Source of the DNA: Tetrahymena elliotti 4EA
Lineage: Eukaryota > Ciliophora > Oligohymenophorea > Hymenostomatida > Tetrahymenidae
Length of the DNA: 64,000 nucleotides
NCBI GenBank assembly: GCA_000231825.2
Contig: JH720332.1
Span: forward strand, 345,766 to 409,765
Direction of reading: 5' to 3'
The translations under genes and the position numbers were made by a program. Below are positions 50,901 through 63,232 of this stretch, piece by piece. The notes under the pieces were generated by a model. It had not been told where the DNA came from. It did no database searches and worked only from the letters and a program-made list of their open reading frames with translations. The number at the start of each line of letters is the position of its first letter. Positions within the stretch are counted from its first letter, which is position 1.

Positions 50901-53289
50901 AAATTCAATTTGAAGTAATTTAGCTCTCAAAAATGTTTTCCTAACAACCAAAATGCATCCTAAATTAAGTAACTAATAAAGAAAAAAAAAATTAATTTTG
51001 TATGAATAAAACTCTCAAAAACCTTTTCCTAAAAACCAAATAATCCATCCTAAATTGCAAAGAATAAAAGAAACACAATATTTTAAAGTTAAATTTTCTT
51101 AGGAAATTAAATAAAATTTTTAGCAAAAACAAAGGAAAAAAGCAAGTTAAAATGAAAAATAAAAAGAAATTGAAAAATTGAAAGGTATTAGTTAAAATGA
51201 ATAGTAGATTTAATAATAAATATTATTTTAAAGAATGTAATGCGAACTAAACTACCTTGTATTTTATTCCAATGCAAATAGAGTTCCCTTAAATTAAACA
51301 AATTAATGATCATATCTTCAATGCTGTAACAACTTTTATTTGTGATAGAATTTTGAGATAAATTTAGGATTCTTAAGCTTTTGATGTATTGTAATCCTGT
51401 GCATAGGATGTCCACTGCTTCATCTCCTAATCCAGTTTTTTCTAATTTTAAAACTTATAGGCAGTATGAGTCAATAACAAATTTCTGCAATATTGAATTT
51501 ATGTTCTCTTCTGTCACTTAATTGTTAGACAGATCCAATTCTTTAACATCTATATCCATACAATTTATTACTTACTAAATTCCTTTTTCAGTAAAACCAT
51601 TATGTTTTAAATTCAGAGTGTCTAAATTTTCTAATTTGCTTAACCCTGCACAAAACATATCTACTGATTAATCTCCTATGTTATAATAGCTATTTGTTTT
51701 ATACAATATTTATATTAAAAAAGTTATATAACATTATTATAAAAATTGTCAGAATATAAGTGGATGGATGGATTGTAAGAAATTACAATAATAAATTAAT
51801 TTTTGATGAAAAAAGAAACATTTTTGAATAAAAATAAAAAAGTAATTAAATAGATAAATAGATACCTGATGTCAATTTTTTTACTGTTTTTTCTTTATTA
51901 AGCTATTCCATATTTCATTGGTAGACGATTTTTTTCATCAATTTTAAAAAGAAGAGAATGGAGAGCAGATTCTTCTTCATTTAAAATTGATATTTTTTCT
52001 TTTGATTTGTCAATTTTTTTATAAATTTATCTAAATTTTTCTTAGGCGGCCTCATCGTGAGTTGTAATTGGCTGTTTTGTTAAATCAGGTTAAATTTAAT
52101 TCTTTTTAGATTAAGTGAAAATCCTTTTTAATGTATGTAGTGTATCATCATGATCTGCAGAGCTTGGCCTTTATACAGAATTTAAAAATTTGACATTTTA
52201 ATAATGACTTTTTTCTTATGGGCTTATAGGTCTTAATTTAGGATTTAATTTAAGTTTAAATTATGCTCTTATAACGGTACTAGAAATGCTTTATTCAGAC
52301 TATATTTTTGGTATACTTTTCATTCCTTCCTTTTCATCATTTTAATTATTTTGAGCTTACTATTCCTAGTCTTTTTCACATATATTTTTTACAATTAATT
52401 CATCATTATTTAATATTACTTGTGATTAATCTCCTTAATTGATTATTTAATCTTCTTAATTTACTATTTAATCTTATTCATTTTTTTGATGCTCTAAAGA
52501 AGACTATCTTTTTAAAAGCTTAGCTAATTTTCTTTATTCTGACTTTTACTTCTCATTTGTAATCTGTTAATTAACAAAATTATTATGCTATTCAACCTTT
52601 TATTGAGTTTATTTTAAAACTCTTTCTGTTCTGTTTGGACTGACAGAATATTTATTTCTGATTTTGTCATTACTTTTACTTCTACTTATAAAATTGCTCA
52701 TTTTGACCTTTTAAATATTTTCTCTTTTGGATCTTCCATCCTTTTCTGCATCAGCCAAAGCTGAATTAGGACGATTTTTAAAAAATTAATTTATTTTGAT
52801 CTTTTTAATCATTAAATCTTATTGTTTCTCATTCGGTTTCAAAGAGCAACTTGTATTTATATTTGCAAAAGAAATCTAAGATTGAACTTCCAAAGGTATA
52901 CTTAAATTCAATATCTAATCTATTTTACTTTAATGTATTTCTTTACTAAGTCTAGATTGTTAGAAATTAAACAAATCCTTTATCACAATGCTTTCTCTAT
53001 TCAGCTGCTTTTCTGAAGGAGCTTGAACCACTGAAATCTTTTTGCTTAATTGAAATGGATTTTGAATTAAATTCTAAGAAAATCTAACTGCTCTTAGCTA
53101 AGGATTAAAACTAAACTACAAAAAATGAGATTCATCTAAATTTTAAGGCAACAATGGTTTAGAAACTGGTGCAACTGTAGGCTACTGCTGTATTTACTTC
53201 TGTTAAAATTAAACAAATTTTTTTCTTTGATCTTCATATGGTAAAATCCTTTATACTTTATCTTTAGATTTAAATTGAAAAACCTACAT
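47904..53289 (-). CDS. Large LRR protein of ciliary type, 1448 aa, 7 exons
   Basis: Exons 53289-51866, 51689-51256, 50857-50458, 50406-50073, 49938-49357, 49161-48334 and 48248-47904; every junction keeps frame (4347 nt). The first 475 residues are a basic, Gln/Ser-rich, probably disordered region. Then come RI-type LRRs (DQSVDMFCAGLSKLENLDTL, VKELDLSNNQVTEENINSI, SLRILNLSQNSITNKS, MKVLDLSHNQIGLSLNYDLF). Next is a Trp/Cys-containing beta domain (AGDNCWICEGWYEHTFEWTV). Then an alpha-helical region has two conserved-looking cores: EIIVRLAEDKY and MPELLEALARLADRLFYEKL. The C-terminus is Gln/Lys rich. The FLEAL-type motif and layout recall ciliate and algal flagellar LRR proteins, so a ciliary role is likely but inferred. 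Frame 48325-48573 and frame 48826-49107 are parts of this gene. Here the LRRs do not follow exon borders. Confidence 0.88.
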
Positions 53290-53801
53290 AGTAAAACCAT
53301 CAAATATATCAATTTATTAATTAATTGATTTAAAAACTTTAATATAAATCATCTATCTATCTTCAACTCTATAACTCAATAATTTTGTTATTAATCAACT
53401 CTTCAATATTTTTAAAATCAATTTAATGCATTCATTATTAGTTATTATAAAAAATAAAAATATTTTTAAAGCTTGTTTGCTTATGAATATTAAATAAGGT
53501 TTAATAAAGCTAATAAATATATACATACATACATAACTTGGTTCATAAAAAACTCTAGAAGAAAATCACAAAAATGATTAAGAAAATTTAAATATTTGAA
53601 TTCATTAAAAATATTTGGAGCTGGGTTACTTTTTTTAAATTAATTGTAATGTCTAAATTTTATTAGTAACTATCAGATGAATTCAATCTGTTTTTGTGTT
53701 AGCAAAGTTTTGTTTGAATACTTCTTTATTTCGTCTATTTTTCATAATAATTATCAATTTATTAATATTGAAATCTAAAACAAAAATTTAAAAAGAAATA
53801 A
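53290..53801. other. 5' flank shared by divergent genes
   Basis: Between the divergently oriented 1448-aa gene and an LRR pseudogene; probable promoter region. Contains an ATACATACATACATAAC microsatellite near 53520. Confidence 0.45.
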
Positions 53802-54507
53802 ATGTTGATTTCAGAAATAAAATATTTTGAAGATTTAAGTGATCTACTTTAATTTCTATTTTAATTTTTATCTCAAATCTCAACATCTATTTCAGGTTAA
53901 ATTATTAATTTTTCTTTAAAATATCAAATCTCTAAATTTGTACTATTAGCCTTAATTTTACTTTTTTGGATGTATGAATGAATGAATGAATAAATAAATA
54001 AATATAGTCTTTGAATTATGAACAACTGACAGCTGATTAATCTTGATATTTTTTTTTTCTCATTTATTAACTTTGAGTTACTTTTTTAGATTTAATTTAA
54101 ATTTTAAGCTTTTCTTATTCTTTTCAATATTTTTTTTACAATTTTTTAAAAGAGATAATAATATTGGTGAAATGGCAGTATAAGGATTAGGATCTGAGGA
54201 AGCAAAATGCTGTAATCTCTAAACTTTGACTCTTGACCTATGGTAACAATATTAATTATACATTTTTAAAGAAGAACATATAAATATATAAAAAACTTTA
54301 ATTTTATTTTATGAGTGACTAAGAACTGACTAATTTTGGTAGATTTACTTGATATTTGTTTGACTCATTCATTCATTAATTTCTTTATTTATTTTTTCAG
54401 ATTTAATTCAAATTTTTAAGTTTTTATGACTCATTAATGATTTCTTTATCTAATACTTGCTTTTATAATTTTTTAAAAGTAATAATTACTTGTAAATAAT
54501 CTAATGA
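53802..54507 (+). pseudogene. Second broken paralogue of the 39.8-kb LRR gene
   Basis: An exon-1-like start (ATG 53802, MLISEIKYFEDLSDLLQ) has an internal deletion relative to the 39.8-kb gene and ends at a phase-1 GTTAAA. One intact 90-nt LRR exon lies at 54153-54242 (NNIGEMAVQGLGSEEAKCCN, then LQTLTLDL) with canonical TTTTAAAAG and GTAACA borders. A possible short terminal exon is 54480-54507 (TGA). Phase does not match between exon 1 and the LRR exon, so a functional product is doubtful. Confidence 0.65.
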
Positions 54508-55629
54508 TTACCGTAGCTTATTTATTCATTTAAGTTATCATTTTGATAAAATTATGATGAATTTAAATCTAATTATGAATCTAAAAATGAATAAAAAATA
54601 TTTACTGAATATCAAAACTTATTTATCTATTTTTTTTTTAATATTTAATTAAATATTATTTTTATTTAATTTAAAGTATATTTCTTTTTTAAAAAAATAT
54701 TTTAATTTGCTAAAATATGAATAATAAATCATTACTTTTCATTTATTGTTTTTATTAAAATTTTTTTATTTAATAAAGTATTTGATAAAACTAAAATCAA
54801 TTAAAATATTTTGTATTGAATTTAAACTGTTTTTTTTTGATGCTTATTTATTAATTCCACAAATTGATTCAGTTTTATCTTAATAAAATTACCAAAACAA
54901 AAAAAAAGGTTTAAAAATATTTATTTTTATCTCAATCAAAATAAAAACCATTAAGTTTGAGTTATTTAATTTATGAAAGTTTATTATGAATTAAATTAAA
55001 ATTTATTGGTTTCAAGTTAATATGAGATTTTTTGAGTTGGAAACCCAAATGTAAAATTTTTATCTTGAACTAAATTTTATTCAAGTAATTATTTTTATGT
55101 AAATTAAAGGTTGAATTATTAGAATATGAAAAAAAATTACAAAAGCAAATGATTTTCGATAAAAAAATATAAAATAAATGAAATTTTCAAAACCAATTTT
55201 TCATAGATTTATTTTTTTTAAATTAACAATTTCCTTAGCTTTCTTCAATAAACTTTAACCTTTCTTAAGTGTGATTAATACAATACAATTAATGATTAAT
55301 TTATTACTAACTACATTTAAATTAGAAAATAGTTTTTAAAAATGTATTATCTATTTTTATTACATTACTTTTCTATATTATTGTATTACACTCTTTTAAA
55401 CTTATTTCTACATACTCCCTTCAATTCAAACTATGTTATAAAGATAGTATTTGATTTAAAAAATCTAACGATATATTGTTTCTTAATGGCAAGTGAATTC
55501 ATGAAGAGATATTTAAAAAATACAAATTTTTTTTATACAAAATATTAATAATAATTTCAAAATATTTGTAAAATAAATTAAGAAATAAAGGAACTGAAAA
55601 GATCTAATTTAATTCAATATAAAGTAATA
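54508..55629. other. AT-rich spacer
   Basis: No supported gene. The plus-strand frame 55342-55548 is very hydrophobic and low in complexity, and I do not trust it. Confidence 0.4.
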
Positions 55630-56400
55630 GTTTGGCACAATGAATAAAGCCGATTGCAAATGAATTAGGGATACATATATAATAGGTTTATCGAATTCTT
55701 GAAAAATTTGAGAGTACAGGATCTATTGAGATAGATCTAAGATTGTAAAATTGTTAGGAATCTATTTTTCAAGCAGAAGATTAAGAAAACTTAAAAATAA
55801 TCATAGATAATTAAGATTTATCTCCGTTTTTAGATATAAAGATGAAATAATTAATTAGCTAGACATTTTAAGCAGCGGATAGTACCATATTTAAATTACT
55901 AAATGAGATAGGAAGTTTTACCATACTGAAAATTTTGAAGTTTTTTAGAAGAAATTTTAATTAAAATTATCAATATAATTTGAATTTATTACCCTAAAAA
56001 ATAAAAAATACAACAAATGTACTGTATTCCCTTACTTATGGTATTTTTCTTATAGTATGATAATCTAATCGATACCATGAATGAATATTGTAGTTTAAAA
56101 AGTTAATAAACATTACTCTGTATAACAAAGGTAATATGGTTTTTCCAAATATAGATAGTATTTACTCTTAAAGATTAAGTTTTCATGCATCTATAGCATT
56201 TAAATCTACCTTTTTTAAAAATGCTCTCACAACTTAGCTCTAGCAATTAACAGAATTATATTAAGGTAACATCAGTTATCAAAAGACTTTTTAGAGAAAA
56301 TAATTAGCTTTAAAATTAAAAATGAGGTCAACATTGCACCTCTAAAAAATTTTATATTTCTTCTCAGTCAGCTTTGTGCTTTGCCCAATAGGAGAATATT
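55630..56400 (+). pseudogene. Probable Tc1-like transposase relic
   Basis: Broken frames here contain RFIEFLKN and, one frame over, KFESTGSIEIDLR, the pattern of the Tc1 transposase linker (W/F-x-x-FExTGSI-x-x-x-x-R). The rest (VPYLNY-like, KRLFREN-like pieces) is too decayed to place. No inverted repeats were identified. Judged from motif resemblance only. Confidence 0.4.
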
Positions 56401-56862
56401 AACAATGTTTATAATTAATAAAAGATAATATTGATATAATTAGAATATTTATAAATAAATATATCTGAATAAAAAAGATTAAATAAATTCATAAATGTAG
56501 TAAATCTGATATAAACAAACTAAAATTAAATTAAAAAAATTGTTAAATTTAATTTTCTTAATAGTAATTAAGCATGAGAATGTATTAATCCTCCAAAAGT
56601 AATTCATCCATTTTTTATTCAGATTAAAAATTTATCCTTATAAAACATCTGTGATCATTAAGGATACTTGGTATTTCAATAGCATCTAATTCTAATTTAG
56701 TTTTATATTTTTCTTTAAAGTATAAATTATTATATATGATTAATTTACATCTCTGATTATATTCTAATTTCTAAGTAAAATGTAAAAATAATTTTTAAAA
56801 ATTCATCCAAGTAAATTAGAATAAATCTAAATAAATATAATTAGCTTTAATTTTAGGCAATT

Positions 56863-57636
56863 TCAATTTATTATCAACACCACCTTTTAATTATATCTCA
56901 AGGCATCTCTCAGGAAAGCATCCCTAAATAGCTTCTATTTAGCAAGGTAAATCTAAATAGTTAACTTAAAAATCGAAATTTTCTTATTTTCTTATTTCCT
57001 CATCCACTTTATTTACCATAAAAATTAATTCTTTTCTATTTTTAAGTTACTCTCATTTGTTATGATATAACTTGCTTCAAGTTTTAGCTAAAGATAATTT
57101 AATTTAAATTTTTTAAAAAAATTCAAATTGATACTTAGAGGATTTTTAAATTAAATTTGAAGATTTTCCTCATTCAGTTTTAAATAGATTAACAAAACTT
57201 GATAATTATCAATGATGTTCTAAAGTTTATTTATATTATCAAATAATTAAGGATGGGTTTCTTCTAAATTTACTTCTTGGTCAACTAAAGGTTTTTTTTG
57301 CTTCTATTTTTTCTTCTTCTTTATTTAATTTTCTTTTTGATTTAAGTTGAATGAATTAATTAATATTCTCTTGATCGCATTTAGATGAGTTATTTATTAT
57401 ATAAATGAATTGAGATATTTCTTAAACTCTAAAAAAAGATGAGAGATTTCTATCTTTTTCTTCAAATCCTGCTTTTTTTCAGAATCTAAGCTAACATTGA
57501 TTGTCTCCCAGTAATCAGAATATTTTAGATTACAATTATCATTAGAGTAAAGATTTAATTCATTTTATATCTTTTCTATTACTAAAAAATTTCCTGATTT
57601 TTATAATTCTTCAAAAACAGAAACAATGTTTTACAT
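56863..57636 (-). CDS. Hypothetical protein, 257 aa, helical
   Basis: ATG 57636 to TGA 56865-56863, single exon. Fragments: MQNIVSVFEELQKSGNFLVI, NCNLKYSDYWETINVSLDSE, KKKIEISHLFLEFKKYLNSF, DNINKLQNIIDNYQVLLIYL, ending in LRYNQKVVLIIN. Predominantly charged helices with a Lys/Gln-rich linker. No domain recognised and no signal peptide. It could continue into further exons downstream. Composition is clearly better than chance open frames nearby. Confidence 0.65.
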
Positions 57637-58566
57637 TTTTTATTTAATTGTTTATCTAATTTCTTCATAAAATTATTTATAAAATATCAACTTGATCCTT
57701 TAGATTTAAATAATAGATGTCAAAAATCAACTTGTCACTTTAAATCTAGGAATAATTTAATTTGAAATCTGTTTAATTTTGCTAATAAAATGCCTCAATA
57801 ATTAAATAACTTTAGTGTCATTTTGTTTCACAAAATTAAACATAGTTCAAAAATCAACTTGATCTTTTCAATTTAAACATAAGATAATTAGAAATCTGTT
57901 TAATTTTGTCAACAAAATGATGCGGCAAATTTATTTGATAAATCAATCAGAATTGATCAAATAAATACTATTTTGTTATGAATTTGTAAAATTATAGAGG
58001 TAAAAAATTTTTTGAAGATCTTATTATAATTGAATAAATAAGAGTGCATTTAACTTAACAATAGAAAAATTACTTTATGTTTAGATATATTTTTAATATT
58101 AGTTGCTTATTAAAAATTTAGTTTATTTTAATTATTTTACTTTATTTTTTTATTAAAAATAATTGATTTAAATGTACATAATGATAATCTGCAAATATTT
58201 ATATATTTTTAAATAATATAAGGCAAAATCTTCTCCTCCTTCTATCTTCTCGAATCATTTTATTATTCAAATTGCTGATTTCACAAAATTCAATTTTTTA
58301 CTCAACAAGAAGAACTAAAAATATTCCATCTAAAGCATAATTAACAATAAATATAAAAAAATTAATTGTCCAAAATTATTTGCAGCATAAAAATTATGTT
58401 TAGTTTATTTCGTATAAATATAATTTTTTAGTTGAAATAATAAAATCTTATTCAAAACAAATAAATTCAAATAAATATGTTGTTAAATAAAATAAATTAA
58501 GATAAAATATAAATTTGTGAGTTTATTAAATTCCATCTCAAGAGATTCATTCTTTCAGTTATTCTT
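57637..58566. other. Spacer containing a duplicated block
   Basis: Upstream flank of the 257-aa gene and downstream flank of the next minus-strand gene. No coding frame supported. Confidence 0.45.
57723..57921. repeat. Imperfect direct repeat, about 72 bp, spacing 126 bp
   Basis: 57723-57793 and 57849-57921 share AAAATCAACTTG at one end and GAAATCTGTTTAATTTTG followed by AACAAAATG-like sequence at the other. A third partial start lies at 57684-57695. Confidence 0.7.
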
Positions 58567-61560
58567 TCAATCTATTTTATTAAATATTGTATTAAATACT
58601 TTAAAGACTTTTAATATATTAAAATGCTTACCGAAAGTTCTGAAAGGTCCTTAAGTTGAAAAAAATGATTGCTTTTGTTTATCAGAAGTGTTTGAAACGT
58701 AACTAATCATCTAGAAATTCGGAAGATCATGGTAGCCTCTTTAGAACATTAAGGAGTTGTTTTAAGATGTTTGACGAGCTTATTTGATTCTTTCAACACT
58801 TGTTACAAAGTCTTTTCTGTTTATAATTGAGGATTAGTCAATTGATTTTTTTGATTTGCTGAAAGTTTTTGTTGTCAAGGAAATATCAGGAGTAAAAGTA
58901 CATTCATCACATTACTTTTCGTATTCAATATCATAAGTAGATTTATCTCTTTTTTAAGATGATGTTTTAAATTATGACTTATATAAATTAAGAGATGATT
59001 GCATTCCAATTTAAGTATTGTTAAGCTTAGATATATTTCTTTCAATGTTTGGTTAAAATGTGCAATCTTCAAGTTCTTTTTCGCTTTGCATCTTTTTCAT
59101 ATCTTCATGCTTTCTAATTTACATATTTCTTTATTTAACTAGCAAATCTACATGCTAATTAGGAGTAAGTGGTTTCTTAAGATCAATTTAAATAATTTTT
59201 CCACTCAAGTAAGATGAATTTTTCTTCTTTTGTGGTTAATTTGCCTTCTTTTATTCATTAATTGCTCTTTAACTTAGATTTCCTATGTGCTATTAATTAA
59301 GTCTATTTTTAATAAGCAAATCATATTTAATTTAAATTGAACACTAGTCTTCACCAACAAACCAATTTTCACCTTCAAAGTACCCATATATCTTTTTCTG
59401 TTCAAATTATTAATCATTTTTTGTTCTTTCTTAAAATTTATGCATAGCCTCACTGAATTTTAAATCCTAATTTTAAAATCTAGTGTAAGTTTAGTTTTAT
59501 GTTTCATCTTCTATATTTGTTATTCTGTTAGTAATCACTGAATTTCCATCAGAATTCACAATTGAAATTTAAGAAATCTATTTTTAAAGTTTTATAATTT
59601 AATATTTATCTTGTAAATCCATTCAATAAATAACATAATTTATTCAAATTGAAAGCCTTTTACTTATTTTAATAGCTCATTCATTTTTTACAAATTTGAA
59701 AAAATAAATTCAAAATTATTTTAAGACATAAATTGTTTAGTTTTGTTGAATTACATTCAATTTTATTTGAAGAAAAATTAAAAATTTACTTTTCGAACGT
59801 TTGAGCTAATTGGAGTAAAATTTTTAGGAGATGTTTTATCTGAAATTTCTGCATTGCTCTCAAAATTAAATGTAGAGCTTTACTATTTGAAGCTTTAGAC
59901 ATTCTTGTTAGAGGTAGGGAAAATGGAGGCAAATTCTTCCAAAACAGATGAGTTTTTGATACCTTACAAATATAACAAAAATAGACCAAAGTTTCTTTTT
60001 GTTACTCCTTTAAATTTATCTCCTTTCAAATTACACCAGATATCATAAACTAAACTTCTTTCTTTTGCAAGATTAGGATTAGTTAACTTAGTTTGATTGT
60101 TAATTTAAGATGAAGGAGTTATGAATAGTAAATGTTCTAAAATTTAATTCATTCTTAGGTAATCAACTCTTTAAACATTTTGATTTTGATTTACAGATGT
60201 CTAATCAGAAGATTCTAATTATGGAACAACATGATTCCATGCATTTTAGAATAATTTAACAAAGCTATAAGTATAAACCTATTCTGAGCGTTCATTTAAG
60301 GTAATACTGCAGTTAGAAATACTGCTGCTATTTTTATTAAATTAAGAGCTTAAGCTTCTCTCTTGTTAAGAGTTTCTTCTACTTTATTGGTTTCTCCTTT
60401 AAGCATCATTGTATAAAATAACAGAAATATGATCCTTTCTTTTCAAACTCTTGCTTTTTGAATTAATTTTAGGTGAAAAAAATCCAGATTCTTCAAGAGA
60501 CATAGATGCATTTGTCTGATTAGTTTGCATTTATCTTGAATTTTAGAAGCTTTTGTCATTGCTACCTCCTACAATATCATTTAATTTATTCAAAGAAGCT
60601 TGATTCTTTTTTAAGTCTTTCAAATTATAAAGTCTTTCATGAATAGGAACTGATTTATCTCTTCCAACAGGACTTTTTGCTTCATTTATTTTTGGTTTCA
60701 AAGTGAGCTCTCTAATATTTATTAATAAAAGGATTTAAAAATTTATTCATTATTAAATAAACACTGTAAAAAAAACTTGATTTGATAAAAAAATAATTTT
60801 GAAATGAAAATAAATGATTAAATTACTTTGTTTCTTCTTATGAAACAAGCTGTTTTAATTAAGTTTATTTATTTTTTTTATTGATTTCAAATTTCTTTTG
60901 GTCTTAAAGAAAAGTTTCTAATGAGCGCTTATTTTCTGAATTATTTCTATTGATTTGAGGAGCAAAAACACATTCTTTTAATTCTTTTTAGTCTTCTTAT
61001 AACTTGAGTTGCTCTTTATGATCAGAAAATTCTTTTGCTTTGTTGTAAAGGGAAACAAAAAAACTCTCTCTAGAAGTATTAAATTGAGTAGAGTTTTTAG
61101 GGCTTTCAAGACATTCTAAGGCCTTTTAATCAAATTGATTATTTTCTATTAATTATTTAAACAAATAAAAATTAGCTAACAATATTCCATTCATATATTC
61201 TAAAAAATCTTCAATCAATCAACCAATCTAAAATAAAAATATTTCTTAAATAAAAACATTTTTTAATAAAATCCTAGTTATTTCATTATATTTTTACTTA
61301 TATTTTACTTAAAATCTGGTTAAATTAATAATAATAAGCTACAGATCCCATAAAATTAAATTGTAAGAATTTATCTTTCATATTTTTAAAAAAATAATCT
61401 ATTAATTACATTTCTTATCTTCAAGAACTAGTCCTTTCATAGGTATAATTAATGACTTAATATTAGAATCCTTCTAAACCTGCAAGACATTAGAATTGTT
61501 TTGGATTTTATTCGATTCTAAAACACTTAATGAGACATCAACACTCTTTACATTTTTCAT
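58567..61560 (-). CDS. Ciliate protein with CTF-x-P type repeats, 818 aa, 4 exons
   Basis: Exons 61560-61410, 61199-60827, 60711-59790 and 59577-58567; all phases match (2457 nt). Repeated short motifs of the form C-(V/T)-F-x-P-x-I: ECVFAPQINRN, DCTFQPNIERN, ECTFTPDIS; related ELTLKPKINE and GFFSPKINSK. These occur in a family of ciliate and flagellate proteins of mostly unknown role, often linked to cilia (family knowledge, not tested here). A middle region (DIWCNLKGDKFKGVTKRN, FGLFLLYLQGIKNSSVLEEF) may be a compact helical module. Basic overall and rich in Ser and Gln. No signal or membrane segment. Frames 58875-59072 and 59786-59989 are shadows of this gene. Confidence 0.88.
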
Positions 61561-63232
61561 TTAACCTTATTATTTTTAAAATAGCTGTTAATGTTTTATT
61601 TAACCAATATCAAAAAATATAAAATGAAGGTTTCTTCTTCCAAACAATCATAAGAGGTCTATTTTTGCTTAAAAATAAAGCATTGAGCATTTGAATAATA
61701 TCTTTTAAAAAATTATAATTAGTTGTTTTGATCCATCTAACTATAAGAAATAGTACTCTTATTTACTCTAAACTATAATTAAATTGGTATATTTTATTTC
61801 TACTTTTTTATGGTTAATGATAGCTAAGACTATTCTCCTTATCTTGCTATTTCTAAACACCTTTGGTAGACTTACTGCTAGGTTTTAAATAACTCATCTA
61901 AGTTTATGCTCTCTTTCTTCTTTAAAGTAAAATTGTTAGCTTAAAATTAAACTTTTATTTTGTATAATTAAGACACTACTTTAGTTTTTATATCTTAGTT
62001 ATTATTTAATATTAATATGCTTTCTATTTGAATTTCAACACAACCTTATTAACGGTCTACTTCTCTAGCTATCTATATTTTTATTAATATTATTAATAGA
62101 AATTTTATAATTTGAAAAAATATAAAAAAAGCATGTTGAGGTTCTTAAATAATTAGATTCCTACTGACAAAAGCACAGACACGCTATTTAAATAATAAAT
62201 CTTACTTTTTCCATTTGCATTTATTTCTTAATATTGTTTGCACAAATGAAAAATTGATTCATTTAAACTAAGAAACACACCCAAATTATTTTTCATATTT
62301 ATTTTGAAATTATTTGATGCTTAAAGCTTATTATTATTTTTTATTTTTCATCCTTTAAAAGATTTTATGAAAAAAGGCTTTAAAGTAAATTTTACATAAT
62401 ATTTAAAAAAATAAATTAAAATTTTTATTTTTATTTTTTTAAATTCTAACTTAAATTATTGTTTCTTTTTTAATAATAATAGTTTTTTTAAAATCAAAAT
62501 TTTTATTTTAAGATTCCTTATTAAAATTGTTAAAATGTTTCATAAACTTATTTTCCTTTGAAGTAAATTATATTATCTTCTTTCTACCATTTTTAAAATA
62601 CATTTATCAAAAAAATCAACTTTTAAAAAATAAATAAAAATATATATAAACAAACAATAATATGAAACCATCCTTAACTTAGAATTAAAAAACATAAGGT
62701 TATGAGACAATTCAAAATTTCACTAAATTTATAAAAGAAATCTTATTAAGAAAAGAATATTAAAGATAAATTATAAAAAATAATAATGATTATTAGGATT
62801 TGTAATAAATATTAATATTTAGACAAAATTTTTTATTTTATTTTTAATCTCAAGAACTAAATAGAAATTAATATTTTTTAAATAATTTTAATTAATTTTT
62901 TATGTATTTTAATCTTAGATAATTTCTGTCAATCATTAAAAGCAATCAGCATAATATCATTTTTTTGACTAGTCTTTTTGCTTTCATTATTTTTGATTTT
63001 AATCTTAATGTACCAATTTCACCAATATTATTCTACCTTTTAAAATATAAATATTGAATGAAGAAGTATAAAAACATAAAAATTTGTAATAAATCTGAAA
63101 GTAAAAAATAAAAAGTAAGGATTAGCCAAGCAAATACTTTGTAAATAAAAAAAACAAGCCAGTCACTCATAAAAAGAAAGTTTTATTTATTCATTCAAAA
63201 ATGCATAATTAATATGGAAATACTATTTTTAC
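61561..63232. other. AT-rich spacer, no gene recognised
   Basis: Upstream flank of the 818-aa gene and downstream flank of the minus-strand LRR array. Low complexity; I see no supported frame. Confidence 0.4.
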
